Translations under genes and position numbers: made by a program
From: Streptomyces sp. NBC_00250
GTDB lineage: Bacteria > Actinomycetota > Actinomycetes > Streptomycetales > Streptomycetaceae
Assembly: GCF_036192275.1 (NCBI RefSeq)
Contig: NZ_CP108088.1
Coordinates: forward strand, 3,101,501-3,165,500
Direction of reading: 5' to 3'
Length of the DNA: 64,000 nucleotides
In this document: positions 45,120 through 54,145 of the stretch, piece after piece
Numbering within the stretch: position 1 is the stretch's first letter
How the letters are laid out: the number at the start of each line of letters is the position of its first letter
The notes under the pieces: model-generated
Databases searched by the model: none
Seen by the model: only the letters and a program-made list of their open reading frames with translations
What the model was told of the DNA's origin: nothing

Positions 45120-47750
45120 TCACTCGGGCGCCCCCGGCACGTCGTCGATCGGGCGGCGGGCCTCGGCGAGCGCGACCGTGTGGACGAACCACTCCAGGAC
45201 GTCACGGAGCTCCGCACCGTGGTCGGCGAAGGCTTCCAGAGGGAACGAGGGGCGCAGGTCCAGCTTCGCCTCCGCGAGGTCGATGCCCTCCACACGGTTC
45301 AGGCGTGCCATCAGCTCGCGTCGCAGCAGCTCGTCGTCGAAGGGCGGTCGGCGCTTCAGGTGCTGGAAGACCACCTCGGCGGTGCCCGTCACCGGGTACA
45401 GGGCGAGAGGCCACAGCGAACGGGCTCTGGCTCCGCCCAAGGACAGCATGGGGAAGCAGCTGGTCTCGCTCTTCTTCCCGTGGTCGAGGGAGCCGCCCAG
45501 TTCCTCCCAGAACCTCAGGCAGTCGAGCACGCCCGCCACCGTGTCGGGCGTCTGGTTGTCGCGCAACAGCGTCTCGAAACGGGCTGCCGCGGTCTCCCCG
45601 TCGGTCTTGGAGCTCCCGGTGCCGCCCGAGCCCCCGGAGCCCTCGGGACCCTGAGCGGGGGGCTCGTTCTCGAAGTCGTCCTTGCCCACCAGCGTCGCGA
45701 GGTCCGCCGCTGTCAGGCGGTGCGAGCGGCGGGCGCGGCCCCACTCGTCGAAGGGCACGCCTTCGGACTCCAGGACCTCCCGCGGATCGGCCGGGCCCTC
45801 TCGCCCCTCCGGCCAGCGGAAGCCGGGCGAGATCTTTCCGTCGGCCATCAGCACGCGATAGGCCCCGTGCAGCGCGGGCCTGGTGCTCACATGGCTGCCG
45901 ACCGCGACGGCGTGGGTGCCGATGAGGGCGGCGAGGTCTCCGTAGGTCGTCCAGGTGCCCGCCGGCATGTTCAGCAGCGCTTGGCGCAGCTCACCCCAGC
46001 CGGCCCATTCGGCGTCGGTGTGGATCACGCCGTCGATGGGGCCCGGCCACAACTCCAGCGCTCGGTCGGTGAGTTCCTCGGCGCGCGAGAGGATCTCGGT
46101 CCGCCCCCAGCGGTCCTGGGCCGCGATCCGCTGGTTCATCCGCAGCGCGCTGGAATCCAGGATCTGCTGCTTGCGGCGGAAGGGGTGGTTCGACAGGCGC
46201 GCGTTGTCGCCGGAGAGCGTCAGGTTGCCGAGCGTGTGCACCAGTTGGATGTGCAGCTCCTCCGGGCTCTCACCCTCTCCGGACTCCTCCGCGAGGAGGT
46301 CGAACCACTGCTGGGCGGGCTGCTGCGGCAGCACGTGCTCCACGGTGAGCTTCGCCTTGGCGTAGTCGACCGGCTCGCTGGCGTCGTAGCTCTCCTCGAA
46401 GCGGCGCAGGATCTCGAAGCGCTGGTTCGATCGGCCCGACTTGTAGAAGGGGCGGCTGCGGATCGACTCCCGCATCACGGCATCGGGGGGCCAGACACGC
46501 GTTCCCGTCTTGGCGGAAAGGGCGTGGCGCACCGCGTCCGCGAGCGAGCTCCCGTTGTCGAGCTCCTTCTCCACCTCCTTGGGCAGTTCCATGAAGGTGC
46601 GGTTGTTGCCGGTGGTGGAGTTGCCAGCGAACAGGCGTCGCACCATGTAGCTCTCGGCGTACGCGAGGGCGGTGGCCGCTTCGCCGGGGGCGCAGCCGCC
46701 CTCGTCCAGCCGGTCGAGCAGGAGCAGCGCCAGCGGGTAGTGGGTCTGGCCGCCCCAGCGGGCGAGCCGTTCCAGGACCTCGCGCAGGCCCGGGTCGCTC
46801 TCCCGCCACGGCTCGACGATCCGCATGAGGCGGCCGGCCCGCACGTGCAGTCGGGAGACCTCCGCCTCCAGCGCCTCCTCGTCGGAGCTCAGCGGTTCGA
46901 GGCGCTTCTTCTGGTCCCGGTAGATCTCGCTCTGCTTGGCCCGGTTGTCGCCGCCGACGACCAGGTCGAGCCAGACCAGCAGTTCCAGTCTGGTCGGGCC
47001 CAGCAGCTCCTGCATGGGGAGCCACAGGTTGCGGTAGACGGCTTCGCCGCGCTTGGGGAGACACATGAAGAGGTAGTTGCGCAGGAGGTCGCTCTGGCTG
47101 AGGCCGACACCCGTGTTGTTGATGGACTCGAAGATCCGGTAGACGTTGTCGCCCTCGGCGGCGGTGATCGACACGATGGAGAGGTAGTCCCTGAGTACGG
47201 ACTCCACGGCGCCGACCCATTCCTCGCCGGCGCTCTCCTCGCCCTCGGTCAGGGCGGCGAGGAAGAAGCGGTACGCGCCGCCGATGTTGCCCGGGCCGCC
47301 GGCGGTGGGGAGCGATTCCACGCAGGCGACGAACGCCTCGCGGTCGGCCTGGGTCGGCAGCAGCCGGTAGTGGTCGTTCCCGTCCTGGTAGCCGTTGACC
47401 AGGATGAGGTCGTGGATGCGGGCCGCCTTCTTGTCCCGCTCCCGAGCCCGGTGGACGTCCCGCAGCGCGGTGAAGGCGAGCATCAGCGTGGTCAGCCGCT
47501 GCTGGCCGTCCACGACGAGCCAGCGCTGCATCCCGCCCGCCGCGACGCGCTCCGGCGCGAGCACCACCGACCCGAGGAAGTGAGCCGCCGGGGCCCTGCC
47601 CTCCAGCTTGTCCTCGACGAGCTCCGACACGTCGTCCCACAGCTGCCGCAGCTCGTCGCGCTGCCAGGTGTAGGTGCGTTGGTACAGCGGGACCTGGAAC
47701 TGCGTCTCGCCGTGGACCAGTTTGCTGAACGTCGTCTCCTGCGCGTGCAC
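45120..47750 (-). CDS. GmrSD-type nuclease (DUF262-DUF1524) fused to alkyltransferase-like domain
   Basis: 876 residues in four parts. Residues 1-250: DUF262 (GmrS-like) with PLYQRTYTW (21-29) and the nucleotide-binding VVDGQQRLTTL (79-89). Around 460-540: DUF1524 (GmrD-like) His-Me finger with EHVLPQ (471-476) and LGNLTLSGDNARLSNHPF. Around 590-690: a methylguanine-methyltransferase-like fold (GTWTTYGDLAALIG ... AYRVLMADGKIS ... LESEGV) in which the PCHR active-site cysteine is replaced, so it should bind rather than repair modified bases. A G/S linker leads to a C-terminal domain of about 150 residues. Related proteins are type IV restriction enzymes that cut modified phage DNA. GTG start follows GAGGGG. 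Confidence 0.85.
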   Translation of the reverse strand: MHAQETTFSKLVHGETQFQVPLYQRTYTWQRDELRQLWDDVSELVEDKLEGRAPAAHFLGSVVLAPERVAAGGMQRWLVVDGQQRLTTLMLAFTALRDVHRARERDKKAARIHDLILVNGYQDGNDHYRLLPTQADREAFVACVESLPTAGGPGNIGGAYRFFLAALTEGEESAGEEWVGAVESVLRDYLSIVSITAAEGDNVYRIFESINNTGVGLSQSDLLRNYLFMCLPKRGEAVYRNLWLPMQELLGPTRLELLVWLDLVVGGDNRAKQSEIYRDQKKRLEPLSSDEEALEAEVSRLHVRAGRLMRIVEPWRESDPGLREVLERLARWGGQTHYPLALLLLDRLDEGGCAPGEAATALAYAESYMVRRLFAGNSTTGNNRTFMELPKEVEKELDNGSSLADAVRHALSAKTGTRVWPPDAVMRESIRSRPFYKSGRSNQRFEILRRFEESYDASEPVDYAKAKLTVEHVLPQQPAQQWFDLLAEESGEGESPEELHIQLVHTLGNLTLSGDNARLSNHPFRRKQQILDSSALRMNQRIAAQDRWGRTEILSRAEELTDRALELWPGPIDGVIHTDAEWAGWGELRQALLNMPAGTWTTYGDLAALIGTHAVAVGSHVSTRPALHGAYRVLMADGKISPGFRWPEGREGPADPREVLESEGVPFDEWGRARRSHRLTAADLATLVGKDDFENEPPAQGPEGSGGSGGTGSSKTDGETAAARFETLLRDNQTPDTVAGVLDCLRFWEELGGSLDHGKKSETSCFPMLSLGGARARSLWPLALYPVTGTAEVVFQHLKRRPPFDDELLRRELMARLNRVEGIDLAEAKLDLRPSFPLEAFADHGAELRDVLEWFVHTVALAEARRPIDDVPGAPE

Positions 47751-47850
47751 GCGCGTCCCCTCCCCGACTCTTGCCCCGTCGGCCCGCCATTGTGCCGTAC
47801 CCGGGTACGGTGATCAGCGGAACCGACAACCGTACGGCCGGGGGCGCGCG

Positions 47851-50046
47851 ATGGCGACACTGGGGATCCACAAGGACTTCCTCCTGGAATTCGCCAAGTT
47901 GGAAAGGCCCGTCCAGAAACGTGTGCACGAGGTCTTCGACAAGTTCCGGGAGCACCGGCACGCGGGCCTGCACCTGGAGAAGCTGGAGAAGTCCCGCGAC
48001 TCGCGCATCCGGACCATCCGCATCAACCAGTTCATGCGCGGTGTGGTGCTGGCTCCGGAGGTGGGCGACAGCTTCCTCCTGCTCAAGGTCATGCCTCACG
48101 ACGACGCCATCGCCTGGGCCGTCAAGCACCGGGCGACCGTCAACTCGGCCACGCAGGGGATCGAGTTGCGCGACGACGTCGCTCTCGAACGCGCGACCGC
48201 CGGCGTCGACGGTCTCGCCGGCCACCGGCCCGGCACGCCCGCGGAGGCCGAGCGGTTGTTCGGAGGAGTCGCCGACAAGGACCTGATCAAGCTGGGCATC
48301 GACCCCGATCTGCTTCCTTTGGTACGGCACCTCGGCACCGAGGCCCATCTCGACGCCCTGCACAAGGTCCTCCCCGAGCAGCAGTACGACGTGCTGGCCG
48401 GGCTTGCCGCGGGGATGAAGCCGGAGGACGTGTGGCGCGAGATCGTCGCCGTACAGCTGGAGCAGCCCTCCGCGGCCCCGCGCACGGACCCGGCGCCACG
48501 GGCCGAGCCTGCCTCGGTCCGACCCGAGCGGGACGACTTCTCCGCGGCCATGGCGCGGTCCCAGGGGCGGATCGCGCTCGTCTCCGGCGCCGACGAGCTG
48601 ACGGACATCCTGTCCCGGCCCTTCGACGCCTGGCGGATCTTCCTCCATCCGAGCCAGCGCAAGCTCGCCTACCGTTCCTCATACACGGGGCCGGCGCGCG
48701 TCACCGGGGGTCCCGGCACCGGTAAGACGGTGGTCGCGCTGCATCGCGCCCTGCATCTCGCCCGGCAGTTGCCGGCGGACGCCCCCGACGAGTCGATCCT
48801 GCTCACCACCTTCACCCGCGACCTCGCTGCCGACCTGCTCAGCAACCTCGAACTCCTGATCCCCGAGCCCGCGCTGCGGGCGAAGGTCCGGGTCGTCAAC
48901 GTGGACGCGCTGGCCAACCGGATCGTCCGGGAGGATCGCGGAGCACCGCCGGCGCTGGTGGCCGCGCAGAAGGAGATCCTCACGCGCTGGGGCCGGGCGG
49001 CCCAAAGGGTGGAGGTCGATTTCACCGATGTGTTCCTCGACCAGGAGTGGCGGCACGTCATCCTGGCCCAGGACATCCGGACACCGGAGGCCTATCTGAA
49101 GGCATCCCGCGCCGGCCGCGGAACCCCGCTCGGCCCTCTCAGGCGTGCCCAGGTGTGGCGCGCCGTCGAGGCGTTCACGCAGGAGCTGCGCCGGGCCGAC
49201 GAATGGACGTTCCTGCAGGTGTGCGCGGAGGCCGCACGCATCCTCCAGGACCGAGGCGGGGACCGCCCGTTCTGCCATGTGGTGATCGATGAGGCACAGG
49301 ATCTCCACCCCGCCCAGTGGGGCATGCTGCGCGCTCTGGTCGCCCCGGGGCCGGACGACCTCTTCATCGCGGGCGACACCCACCAGCGGATCTACGGCAA
49401 CCGGGTGTCGCTGCGCGGTCTCGGCATCTCGGTGGCCGGCCGGTCCACCCGGCTGCGCATCAACTACCGCACGACGAAGGAGATCCTGACCTGGTCGACC
49501 CGACTCCTCGCGGACGCCCTCGTGGACGACATGGACGGCGGGCAGGACTCACTCGTCGGTTACCGGTCCGCGTACCGGGGCGCGATGCCGGAACTCGGGG
49601 GCGCAGCCGACAAGTCGGCGGAGATCTCGGGCCTGGTCACCCGGATCTCGGAGTGGACCGGGACGGGGATCGCGCCGCACGAGATCGGCGTCGCCGTGCG
49701 GTACGTCCAGCTGGGCAGGGACATCGCCCATGCCTTGGACCAGGCGGGGATTCCCTCGCTCGTCCTGGGGGCGTCGGCGGCAGCCGGTGACGGAGTCCGG
49801 GTCGGGACCATGCATCGCATGAAGGGACTCGAATTCCGCTGCATGGCGGTCGCCGGTGTGAACGACGCGGTCGTGCCGATGAACGGTGCCCTCACACCGG
49901 AGGAGGTCGACCCCCAGCAGTACCGGGAGGACCTCATGGGCGAACTGAGCCTGCTGTTCGTCGCCTGCACGCGGGCGAGGGACGCCTTGCGCGTCTCCTG
50001 GCACGGCGCGCCCAGCCCCTTCCTCCCCGAGCAGGCCACCGTCTGA
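47851..50046 (+). CDS. UvrD/Rep-type helicase with N-terminal RelE-like domain
   Basis: 731 residues. Residues 1-95 (HKDFLLEFAKLERPVQKRVHEVFDKFREH ... RTIRINQFMRGVVLAPEVGDSFLLLKVMPHDDAI) look like a RelE/ParE-type toxin fold. A linker of about 180 residues follows, then superfamily 1 helicase motifs: TGGPGTGKT (near 285-293), VIDEAQDLHPAQW (near 478), AGDTHQRIYG, INYRTTKEI, GTMHRMKGLEF and FVACTRARDAL. The gene is divergent from the nuclease with only 100 bases between, so the two probably share control and act together. ATG at 47851 is chosen because homology starts there. Confidence 0.87.
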   Translation: MATLGIHKDFLLEFAKLERPVQKRVHEVFDKFREHRHAGLHLEKLEKSRDSRIRTIRINQFMRGVVLAPEVGDSFLLLKVMPHDDAIAWAVKHRATVNSATQGIELRDDVALERATAGVDGLAGHRPGTPAEAERLFGGVADKDLIKLGIDPDLLPLVRHLGTEAHLDALHKVLPEQQYDVLAGLAAGMKPEDVWREIVAVQLEQPSAAPRTDPAPRAEPASVRPERDDFSAAMARSQGRIALVSGADELTDILSRPFDAWRIFLHPSQRKLAYRSSYTGPARVTGGPGTGKTVVALHRALHLARQLPADAPDESILLTTFTRDLAADLLSNLELLIPEPALRAKVRVVNVDALANRIVREDRGAPPALVAAQKEILTRWGRAAQRVEVDFTDVFLDQEWRHVILAQDIRTPEAYLKASRAGRGTPLGPLRRAQVWRAVEAFTQELRRADEWTFLQVCAEAARILQDRGGDRPFCHVVIDEAQDLHPAQWGMLRALVAPGPDDLFIAGDTHQRIYGNRVSLRGLGISVAGRSTRLRINYRTTKEILTWSTRLLADALVDDMDGGQDSLVGYRSAYRGAMPELGGAADKSAEISGLVTRISEWTGTGIAPHEIGVAVRYVQLGRDIAHALDQAGIPSLVLGASAAAGDGVRVGTMHRMKGLEFRCMAVAGVNDAVVPMNGALTPEEVDPQQYREDLMGELSLLFVACTRARDALRVSWHGAPSPFLPEQATV

Positions 50047-50080
50047 GGGACGGGGACGGCAGCCTTCACCGCGACCGAGT

Positions 50081-50113
50081 GGGCGCCCGGCGGTTCGTTC
50101 CCGCCGGGCGCCC
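50081..50113 (+). terminator. Terminator of the helicase gene
   Basis: A perfect 13-bp stem, GGGCGCCCGGCGG with its complement (50101-50113), and a TTCGTTC loop, 34 bases after the stop codon. Confidence 0.8.
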
Positions 50114-50114
50114 C

Positions 50115-50212
50115 GGTGTTACTCGATGTTGATCGACCCTGGTGTTACTCGACGTTGATCGACCTGGTGTTACTCGATGTTGATCGACCCGGCGTTACTT
50201 GACGTTGATCGC
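50115..50212. repeat. Four tandem 25-26-bp repeats at the protease 3' end
   Basis: Units start at 50115, 50141, 50166 and 50191, each like GGTGTTACTCGATGTTGATC. The last unit contains the stop codon and final codons (AINVK) of the metalloprotease gene, so the array is an outward tandem duplication of its 3' end. Confidence 0.85.
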
Positions 50213-51802
50213 CGTCCACGCCTTCGCGACCGCCGTGTACTCGGCGCTGCCCGCGCCGTACAGGTCGGTGGCCGCGGAGAGGGTGGCCGTGCGGGCGCCG
50301 GCGTAGTCGGTGGAGGAGGTCATGTAGGTGGAGAGGGCCTTGTACCAGATCTTGTAGGCCTTGGTCCGGCCGATGCCCGTGAGGGTGGAGCCGTCGCTGG
50401 TCGGGGAGTTGTAGGACACGCCGTTGATCGTCTTGGCGCCGCTGCCCTCGGACAGCAGGAAGAAGAAGTGGTTGGCCGGGCCCGAGGAGTAGTGGACGTC
50501 GAGGCGGCCGACCTTGCTGGACCAGTAGTCGGCGGAGTTGCCGTCGCGGCTCGGCTTGTCCATGTAGCGGAGCGGGGTGCCGTTGCCGCGGATGTCGATC
50601 TTCTCGCCGATGAGGTAGTCGCCGGCGTCCGTGGTGTTGGCCGCGTAGAACTCGACCGAGGTGCCGAAGATGTCGGAGGTGGCCTCGTTGAGGCCGCCCG
50701 ACTCCCTGCTGTAGCGCAGGTTGGCGGTGGAGGCGGTCAGGCCGTGGGACATCTCGTGGCCCGCGACGTCGAGGGAGGTCAGCGGCTTGAGGTTGCCCGT
50801 CCCGTCGCCGTACGTCATGCAGAAGCAGGAGTCGTCCCAGAAGGCGTTGACGTACGCGTTGCCGTAGTGGACGCGGGAGTAGGCGGCGACGCCGTCACCG
50901 CGGATGCCGTTGCGGCCGAGCTCGTTCTTGTAGAAGTCCCAGGTGACGGCGGCGCCGTAGTGGGCGTCGGCGGCGGCGGTCTCCCGGTTGGTGGCCAGGC
51001 CGTTGCCCCAGGTGTCGGTGCTGTTGGTGAGGAGCGAGCCGGTGCCGTTGGTGCCGCCGTTCAGGTCGTACGTCTTGTGGCCACCGCGCGCGGTGTCCGT
51101 GAGCGTGAACGAGGGGGCGGTGCCGAGAGTGACGCTGCCGCTGTACTGGGTGTTGCCGGTGCCCGTCTCGATCGCCTCGTAGGAGTACAGCTCCTTGCCC
51201 GAGGTCGCGTCGGTGATGACGTGGCGGCGGCTCGGGGTGCCGTCGGCCTGGACGCCCGTGACGGTCGTCTCCCAGGCGAGGACCGGCTTGCCGGTGGCCG
51301 CCCAGATCACCTTGCGGGACGAGGCGGGGGCGGCGGACCGCGCGTCGGAGGACGCCGCGGCGGACTTGCCGGCGGTCGTGGCCGTGACCGCGGCGGCCGT
51401 GCTCGCCACGGATATCCGGGCGTCGGTCGCCTTCGTGGTGGCGCGCGAGCCGTTCTTCTTCCGGTGCACGACGAGGTCGCCACCGAGGACGGGAAGGCCC
51501 TCGTAGGTGCGCTCGTAGCGCGTGTGCACGGCGCCGTCGGCGTCCTTGACGACGTCCCGGACGACGAGCTTCTCCCGGCCGCCGAGGCCGATGGCCCTGG
51601 CCGTCTCGACGGCTCCGGCCTGGGCCTCCTGGACGGCGGCGGCGCGCTGGGAACCGGAGAGCACGAGCGCGGTGGCGCCGGCCTCACGCTGGGCATCGGC
51701 GCTGGCGGATCCGGTCTGGACTCCGACGACGACCATGGCGGCCGATGCGATCAGGGCGGTGGTGACGGCGGTACGGCGGTGCGAGGACTGCTGGCGGGTC
51801 AC
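50195..51802 (-). CDS. Secreted M4 neutral zinc metalloprotease
   Basis: Thermolysin-family protease precursor (535 aa). A signal peptide (basic SSHRRTAV, then a hydrophobic ALIASAAMVVVGV stretch, ASA cleavage) precedes an FTP/PepSY-type propeptide (VRDVVKDADGAVHTRYERTYEGLPVLGGDLVVH). The catalytic domain has HEMSH at about 349-353 and the third zinc ligand in GGLNEATSD. GTG at 51802 has an ideal AAGGAG site. The mature enzyme would digest extracellular protein. Confidence 0.93.
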   Translation of the reverse strand: MTRQQSSHRRTAVTTALIASAAMVVVGVQTGSASADAQREAGATALVLSGSQRAAAVQEAQAGAVETARAIGLGGREKLVVRDVVKDADGAVHTRYERTYEGLPVLGGDLVVHRKKNGSRATTKATDARISVASTAAAVTATTAGKSAAASSDARSAAPASSRKVIWAATGKPVLAWETTVTGVQADGTPSRRHVITDATSGKELYSYEAIETGTGNTQYSGSVTLGTAPSFTLTDTARGGHKTYDLNGGTNGTGSLLTNSTDTWGNGLATNRETAAADAHYGAAVTWDFYKNELGRNGIRGDGVAAYSRVHYGNAYVNAFWDDSCFCMTYGDGTGNLKPLTSLDVAGHEMSHGLTASTANLRYSRESGGLNEATSDIFGTSVEFYAANTTDAGDYLIGEKIDIRGNGTPLRYMDKPSRDGNSADYWSSKVGRLDVHYSSGPANHFFFLLSEGSGAKTINGVSYNSPTSDGSTLTGIGRTKAYKIWYKALSTYMTSSTDYAGARTATLSAATDLYGAGSAEYTAVAKAWTAINVK

Positions 51803-52022
51803 GCGGGCTCCTTCGCTGAAAAGCGTGGGGGGGGTGGGGGGTGGGGATCGTGGGGGGTGTGGGGGTGGTGCGGCTGTGAGCGTGCCAGCGAAGGAGGCCG
51901 TTTGACAGGTCTGCAACAAGAATTTGACCATCTGTTGTCCGAAGGGCAGTGAACTGTGTCCGATATTCGGCTAGTTGGCTCGCTCCTCGATGCCCTGGAG
52001 CGGGGGCGGGGGCAGGCAGCGA

Positions 52023-52054
52023 GAAGCCCCCCGGAACGGATTCCGGGGGGCTTC
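52023..52054 (-). terminator. Terminator of the Ku gene
   Basis: GAAGCCCCCCGGAA-CGGA-TTCCGGGGGGCTTC, a 14-bp perfect stem 48 bases past the Ku stop. Confidence 0.87.
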
Positions 52055-52101
52055 GGTGAGTTCGGTGAGTTCGGCCGTTTCGCGGCCCTTCGTGAGCCGC
52101 T

Positions 52102-53175
52102 TCAGGCGGTGCGCTTGCGTGGAGTCGCCTTCTTGGCCGGGGTCTTTCCGGCCGGAGTCTTCTTGGCGGTCGTCGACTTGGCGGTCGTCGACCTGGCCGT
52201 CTTCGCCGTCGACTTCGCCGTCGACTTCGTCGGGGTCTTCGCCGTCGTCTTCTTCGCCGACGTCGACTTGTGGGTGGCGGCCGTCGTCTTCTTCGCCGCC
52301 GTCTTCGCCGTCGACTTCTTCGTGTCCGTCGCCTTCGGGGTACCGGCGCGCGGCTTCAGGGGGGTGACCTCCGCGACCTCCCGCGTCTCACCCCGGGCCT
52401 CCTTCGCCGCCCTGACGCTGTTCTCCAGGGCCGCCATCAGGTCGATGACCTGGCCACCGCCGGACTCCTCGCCCTCCGTCGGGGGCGCGACGCCCTCGCC
52501 GCCCTCCGCCTTGGCCGCGATCATCTCCTCCACCGCCGTGCGGTAGTCGTCGTGGAGGGTGCTCATGTCGACCTCGCCCAGGGTGGCCATCAGGGCGTCC
52601 GCCAGGTCGAGTTCGGCGTCCCGTACGCTCACCGGGTTCTCCGGGGCCACGCCCTCCGGCGCGCGGATCTCGTCCGGCCAGAGCAGGCCGTGCATGGCGA
52701 TCACGTCGTCCACGACCCGGAGCATCCCGAGGCGTTCCCGCCCCCTGAGGGCGTACTTCGCCACGGCCACCTTCTCGCTGCGCTTCAGCGCCTCGCGGAG
52801 CAGGGTGTACGGCTTGGCCGCGGGGACGCCGTTCGCCGAGAGGTAGTACGCGGCGTCCATCTGCAGCGGGTCGATGTCGCCGGCCGGCACGAAGGCGACG
52901 ATCTCGATCGTCTTCGCCGTGGGGAGCGGCAGTGCGGCCAGGTCCTCCTCGGTGATCGGGATCATGGTCCCGTCCGCGTCCTCGTACGCCTTGCCGATCT
53001 CCGCCTGGGGGACCTCTTCGCCGTCGAGCTCGCACACCTTCTTGTAGCGGACCCGGCCGCCGTCCTCGGTGTGGATCTGACGGAAGGAGACGGACCGGCT
53101 CTCGGTGGCGTTCACCAGCTTGATCGGGATGCTGACCAGGCCGAAGGATATGGCGCCGTTCCAGATGGATCGCAC
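52102..53175 (-). CDS. ku: Ku protein, non-homologous end joining
   Basis: Homodimeric DNA-end-binding ring protein (357 aa). The N-terminus MRSIWNGAISFGLVSIPIKLVNATE is the signature of bacterial Ku, and the core continues with KVCELDGEEV and YLSANGVPAAKPYTLLREAL. The last 90 residues are a lysine/threonine/alanine-rich tail resembling histone H1 repeats, which in other Ku proteins helps DNA binding and threading. It is divergent from the LigD polymerase gene, with 73 bases between. Confidence 0.95.
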   Translation of the reverse strand: MRSIWNGAISFGLVSIPIKLVNATESRSVSFRQIHTEDGGRVRYKKVCELDGEEVPQAEIGKAYEDADGTMIPITEEDLAALPLPTAKTIEIVAFVPAGDIDPLQMDAAYYLSANGVPAAKPYTLLREALKRSEKVAVAKYALRGRERLGMLRVVDDVIAMHGLLWPDEIRAPEGVAPENPVSVRDAELDLADALMATLGEVDMSTLHDDYRTAVEEMIAAKAEGGEGVAPPTEGEESGGGQVIDLMAALENSVRAAKEARGETREVAEVTPLKPRAGTPKATDTKKSTAKTAAKKTTAATHKSTSAKKTTAKTPTKSTAKSTAKTARSTTAKSTTAKKTPAGKTPAKKATPRKRTA

Positions 53176-53216
53176 GGGTGTTCCCTTCGGGTCGGATCAG
53201 GACGTTTCGTCATCGC

Positions 53217-53233
53217 CGATTTGTCGCGAATCG
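53217..53233. promoter_or_regulatory. Inverted repeat in the ku/ligD divergent promoter
   Basis: CGATT-TGTCGCG-AATCG lies 16 bases upstream of the LigD polymerase start, in the 73-base divergent region. It could bind a regulator of both genes; the arms are only five bases. Confidence 0.35.
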
Positions 53234-53248
53234 TGGGATTCTCATCGT

Positions 53249-54145
53249 ATGACGCCTCTCACGGAGGTGGAGGGGCGGCGCCTGGCGCTCAGCAACCTGG
53301 ACAAGGTGCTCCACCCGGTCACCGGAACCACCAAGGGCGAGCTGCTCCACTACTACGCGACCGTCGGGGCCGCGATCCTCCCGCATCTGCGCGATCGCCC
53401 GGTGTCGTTCCTGCGCTATCCGGACGGTCCCGACGGGCAGCTCTTCTTCACCAAGAATCCGCCGCCCGGCACACCCTCCTGGGTGAGGACCGCCCCCGTA
53501 CCCCGCTCCGAGGACCCCCGGGCCCGGCAGGTGGTCGTCGAGGACCTCGCCTCCCTGATGTGGGCCGCGAACCTCGTCGTCGAGTTCCACACGCCCCAGT
53601 GGCGGGCCTCCTCCCCCGCCGTCGCCGACCGGCTCGTGTTCGACCTGGACCCCGGGCCCCCCGCGACGGTCGTCGAGTGCTGCCGGGTCGCCCTTCACCT
53701 GCGCGAGCGGCTCGCCGCGGACGGGCTGGAGGCCTTCGCCAAGACCTCCGGCTCCAAGGGGCTGCACCTGCTCGTCCCTGTGGTGCCCACGCCGTCCCCG
53801 CTGGTGTCGGCGTACGCGCGCACGCTCGCCGTCGAGGCGGAGGCCGCGCTGCCGCGGCTCGTCGTGCACCGGATGGCCCGGGCCCTGCGGACCGGGAAGG
53901 TCTTCGTCGACCACAGCCAGAACGCCGCCGCCAAGACCACCGCCACCCCCTACACCCTGCGGGCACGGCCCCTCCCCATGGTCTCCGCACCCGTCACGTG
54001 GGAAGAGGTCGAGGAGTGCGCCGGACCCGCCGCCGACCCCGATGCCCTCGTCCTCCTCATGGACGACATCGCGCCACGTCTTGAGCGGTACGGGGACCTC
54101 CTGGCGCCCCTTTTCGCGCCCGAGCGGGCGGGGGACATGCCGTGA
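53249..54145 (+). CDS. LigD polymerase domain protein (archaeo-eukaryotic primase type)
   Basis: Stand-alone NHEJ polymerase (298 aa) that fills gaps at broken ends, preferring ribonucleotides in studied relatives. LDKVLHPVTGTTKGELLHYY opens the domain; the metal-binding aspartates are in VFDLDPGP (near 128-135) and SGSKGLHL is a conserved nucleotide-binding motif. ATG at 53249 gives the usual N-terminus (MTPLTEVEG). It overlaps the ligase gene by four bases (GTGA). Confidence 0.93.
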   Translation: MTPLTEVEGRRLALSNLDKVLHPVTGTTKGELLHYYATVGAAILPHLRDRPVSFLRYPDGPDGQLFFTKNPPPGTPSWVRTAPVPRSEDPRARQVVVEDLASLMWAANLVVEFHTPQWRASSPAVADRLVFDLDPGPPATVVECCRVALHLRERLAADGLEAFAKTSGSKGLHLLVPVVPTPSPLVSAYARTLAVEAEAALPRLVVHRMARALRTGKVFVDHSQNAAAKTTATPYTLRARPLPMVSAPVTWEEVEECAGPAADPDALVLLMDDIAPRLERYGDLLAPLFAPERAGDMP

